From assembly GCA_024636355.1 (NCBI GenBank), contig JAGXHH010000239.1, positions 1 to 7,239 of the forward strand: a stretch of 7,239 bases of DNA. The letters run 5' to 3'. A model generated the notes under the pieces. That model was not told where the DNA came from, made no database searches, and saw nothing but the letters and a program-made list of their open reading frames with translations. Made by a program: the position numbers and the translations under genes. Positions 5,557 to 7,239 of this stretch are shown here, in pieces. This DNA comes from Desulfobacteraceae bacterium (lineage in GTDB: Bacteria; Desulfobacterota; Desulfobacteria; Desulfobacterales; Desulfosalsimonadaceae). Positions within the stretch are counted from its first letter, which is position 1, and every line of letters starts with the position of its first letter.

Positions 5557-5919
5557 AGGATAAGTCGTTCTGATTCTCCCCCCCCTGATCCTTCATGTAG
5601 TTTCTTTTTTACTATTTTAAGTAAGTAGAAATAGACGAATTTCAAATTGAGGTCAAACTGTTTTCGAGCGGACTGAAAAACTGGGCACCGGATTTCCGCA
5701 ACTCCGTTTGATTTGCCGGTCCGATTCCTTCCCGGTTTTTCGAAAGTCCTTTAAGGCAAGGCAAGTGACGTTGAAAACATTTTTCATTTCTGATATTCAC
5801 TTAATCCGGCAGCACGGTAGCAAATTGTCGAAGTCACATTTGATCGATCCCAAACAGCGATGGCCTGCCCTGCAAGGCATAAATCGCCATATGCAGCAAA
5901 TCAGAGGCAAATTAAACCC
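5557..5919. other. Divergent intergenic region between the cyclase gene and bioB
   Basis: These 363 bases carry no convincing gene. For the cyclase, a weak minus-strand promoter candidate is TTGACC (5657-5652), a 17-base spacer and TATTTC (5634-5629). A run of eight C on the plus strand (5578-5585) lies just upstream of the cyclase start. For bioB, a weak candidate is TTGAAA (5771-5776) with TATTCA 17 bases later. I looked for a BirA operator-like TTGTAAACC/GGTTTACAA pair upstream of bioB and saw none. A small frame at 5708-5923 that overlaps the bioB start by ATGA has no ribosome site and no recognisable content. Confidence 0.5.
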
Positions 5920-6903
5920 ATGACAACTTCCCTGATCCTGAAAATTACGGATAAACTTTTCTCACAAGACGGCTACCGGATAGATGGCGCCATCGCGCAA
6001 CAGCTGATTGATCTCCGGAATGACGCCCGGATGGATCTTCTTACAGGCGCCGATAAAATCCGGCGGCACTTCAAGGGCGAGGATCTATTTACCTGCACCA
6101 TCACCAACGCCAAATCCGGCAGGTGTTCCCAGGATTGCGCCTTTTGCGCCCAGTCGGCGCATCATGAGACGAAGGTGGCGACCTATCCGCTGATGTCCCG
6201 CCGGGAAATGGTCGACCGGGCCCTGGAAATGGCCGACACCGGTGTTACCCATTATTCGATGGTCACCAGCGGGTTCCGCCTTGACGATGCGGAAATCGAC
6301 ACCATCTGTGAATCGGCGGCCGAGATTAAAAAGCGTACCGGACTTTCCCTGTGCTGTTCCATCGGGGTGGTCGACCGCAAAAGCGCGGAAAAACTGGTCC
6401 AGAGCGGGATCACCAATTACCATCACAACCTGGAGACCGCCGAAAGCCATTTTCCCCGGATCTGCACCACTCACGAATACCAGAACGATATCGATTCGAT
6501 CCGGTTTGCCGCCGATGCGGGACTGACCGTTTGTTCCGGCGGCATTTTCGGCATCGGGGAAACCTGGGAGCAGCGGATCGAGCTGGCAATGACACTGAGG
6601 AATATCGGCGTGCGCCGGGTTCCGGTCAATTTCATCAACCCGATTCCGGGCACTCCGCTGGAAAAACAGCCCCTGCTCGCTCCTTTCGACGCCCTGACCT
6701 GCATTGCCCTTATGCGCTACATCCTGCCGGATGCGGATATCACCATCTGCGGCGGCCGGGACGTGACGCTCCGCGATTTTCAGTCCTGGGTCTTTTTCGC
6801 CGGCGCCAACGGCCTGATGACCGGCAATTACCTGACGACGACCGGAAGGGATATCCGGACCGACCTGCAGATGATTGCGGACTGGAAAGGGGCATCGAAG
6901 TAA
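5920..6903 (+). CDS. bioB: Biotin synthase, anaerobe-type (probable type II) auxiliary cluster ligands
   Basis: A 327-residue radical SAM enzyme that inserts sulfur into dethiobiotin, the last step of biotin synthesis. The motif GRCSQDCAFCAQSAHH (68-82) supplies Cys 69, 73 and 76 for the [4Fe-4S] cluster. NYHHNLET (166-173), CSGGIFGIGET (205-215) and VNFINPIPGTPL (236-247) are typical BioB blocks. By my alignment from memory to E. coli BioB, the auxiliary-cluster ligands Cys97, Cys128, Cys188 and Arg260 correspond here to Ser113, Cys145, Cys205 and Thr275. Extra cysteines occur at 146 and 277. Loss of Cys97 and Arg260 fits the type II BioB of obligate anaerobes, reported to hold a [4Fe-5S] cluster. 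I chose ATG 5920 because homology begins there; an upstream ATG at 5860 would add 20 unrelated residues. The ribosome site (AGAGG, 12 bases upstream) is weak. No other bio genes are adjacent. Confidence 0.95.
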   Translation: MTTSLILKITDKLFSQDGYRIDGAIAQQLIDLRNDARMDLLTGADKIRRHFKGEDLFTCTITNAKSGRCSQDCAFCAQSAHHETKVATYPLMSRREMVDRALEMADTGVTHYSMVTSGFRLDDAEIDTICESAAEIKKRTGLSLCCSIGVVDRKSAEKLVQSGITNYHHNLETAESHFPRICTTHEYQNDIDSIRFAADAGLTVCSGGIFGIGETWEQRIELAMTLRNIGVRRVPVNFINPIPGTPLEKQPLLAPFDALTCIALMRYILPDADITICGGRDVTLRDFQSWVFFAGANGLMTGNYLTTTGRDIRTDLQMIADWKGASK

Positions 6904-6916
6904 AACAACAGGCAAA

Positions 6917-6968
6917 TTTTAAGGGCGTTTAGTCCACGGAAAGACACGGAAAGACACGGAAGAAGGGC
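6917..6968 (+). repeat. CACGGAA-type repeat, copy A
   Basis: The copy begins TTTTAAGGGCGTTTAGTCC, continues with three CACGGAA units spaced by two or three bases, and ends GAAGAAGGGC. The same 51-52 base block recurs in direct orientation at 7130-7180. It begins 14 bases after the bioB stop codon and has no coding content. Confidence 0.85.
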
Positions 6969-7007
6969 AAATTTTTTGTCCGGATAAAAGCCGCCGGATA
7001 AAAAGTC

Positions 7008-7026
7008 TTGCTGCCTGCGGCAGCAA
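7008..7026. terminator. Hairpin downstream of bioB, possible terminator
   Basis: TTGCTGCC (7008-7015) and GGCAGCAA (7019-7026) form an 8-bp perfect stem with a 3-base loop. On the plus strand it is followed by AAATTTAAAA, a poor T-tract. On the minus strand five T follow after three bases (GAC then TTTTT). It may end transcription entering from the right, or bioB transcription weakly. Confidence 0.4.
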
Positions 7027-7085
7027 AAATTTAAAACTTTGTGCGCTTTTTGTTCTTTGTGTTTCAAACCAACATGCCCTCATGG

Positions 7086-7125
7086 TTTTTTCCGTGCTTT
7101 TCCGTGTGGTCCGTGGGCTGTGCTT
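7086..7125 (-). repeat. CACGGA-type repeat in inverted orientation
   Basis: Read on the minus strand, this stretch contains CCCACGGACCACACGGAA followed by AAGCACGGAA, the same unit as the flanking copies but in the opposite direction. It can therefore pair with copy A or copy B. Just before it, at 7036-7070, is TTTGTGCGCTTTTTGTTCTTTGTG, a looser repeat of a TTTGTG-like unit; shown here only as a neighbouring oddity. Confidence 0.65.
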
Positions 7126-7129
7126 TTGC

Positions 7130-7180
7130 TTTTAAGGGCGTTTAGTCCACGGAATACACGGAATGACACGGAAGAAGGGC
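7130..7180 (+). repeat. CACGGAA-type repeat, copy B
   Basis: This is a direct copy of 6917-6968 that is one base shorter and differs only in the spacers between the CACGGAA units. The two copies flank about 160 bases containing the inverted copy and a small hairpin. The remaining bases to 7239 hold no recognisable gene or signal. Confidence 0.85.
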
Positions 7181-7239
7181 TAAAAAGCAAGGGCGGCGTT
7201 ATTTTGGCCTTCGGCTTTAAAAGCGTTAGCAAAACATGC

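Noticed and set aside
5650..5919. BirA biotin operator upstream of bioB
   Set aside because: I looked for TTGTAAACC/GGTTTACAA-like half-sites and saw none, although a diverged site cannot be excluded by eye.
5708..5923. 71-codon frame overlapping the bioB start by ATGA, as possible translationally coupled gene
   Set aside because: No ribosome site and no recognisable sequence features; the overlap alone is not enough.
6085..6915. 276-codon open frame on the minus strand across bioB
   Set aside because: It lies antisense to bioB, whose conserved cluster and active-site motifs are all intact. The antisense product shows no recognisable domain and is explained by codon bias of bioB.
6917..7180. 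CRISPR array
   Set aside because: The repeats are only two direct blocks with an inverted one between. Internal spacers are 2-3 bases and no regular repeat-spacer pattern or cas gene is present.

Overview
The window has about half or slightly more G+C and looks like part of the chromosome of a strictly anaerobic bacterium. I lean towards a Desulfobacterota ('deltaproteobacterial') sulfate reducer or a close relative. The reasons are a biotin synthase with the residue pattern of obligate anaerobes, an orphan B12/radical-SAM enzyme, a small Cys-rich DUF6485 protein, and many decayed palindromic intergenic repeats. This placement is inference; no rRNA or other phylogenetic marker is present.

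Layout. (1) 1-1008, minus strand: the 5' two thirds of a DAHP synthase gene (aroF type, entry step of the shikimate pathway), running off the left edge. Its ~330-base leader holds a sigma70-type promoter, a short leader peptide in which 8 of 13 consecutive codons are Phe, and alternative RNA stems ending in two tandem intrinsic terminators. This is a textbook-shaped phenylalanine transcription attenuator with an unusual second stage, and it is the most interesting thing in the window. (2) 1065-1571, minus: a DUF456 membrane protein. (3) 1572-1965: two large imperfect palindromes. (4) 1966-3243, minus: a cobalamin-binding-domain/radical SAM protein of unknown substrate. (5) 3244-3643: a divergent intergenic region with another copy of the first repeat, a degenerate hexamer array and an inverted repeat. 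(6) 3644-3847, plus: the DUF6485 protein. (7) 3848-4005: a hairpin and a shrunken copy of the second palindrome, ending inside the next gene's stop codon. (8) 4006-5556, minus: a membrane-anchored receiver-GGDEF diguanylate cyclase with a degenerate histidine-kinase dimerisation segment. (9) 5557-5919: a divergent intergenic region. (10) 5920-6903, plus: bioB, followed by 336 bases of non-coding repeats of the CACGGAA type.

The genes do not form one pathway. They look like single-gene transcription units: aroF has its own attenuated promoter, the radical SAM/DUF6485 and cyclase/bioB pairs are divergent, and most gaps are filled by repeats. The new biology is therefore more likely in the RNA leader, the BioB cluster ligands and the repeat family than in a gene cluster. 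No CRISPR array, tRNA, rRNA, transposase or integrase gene was seen.
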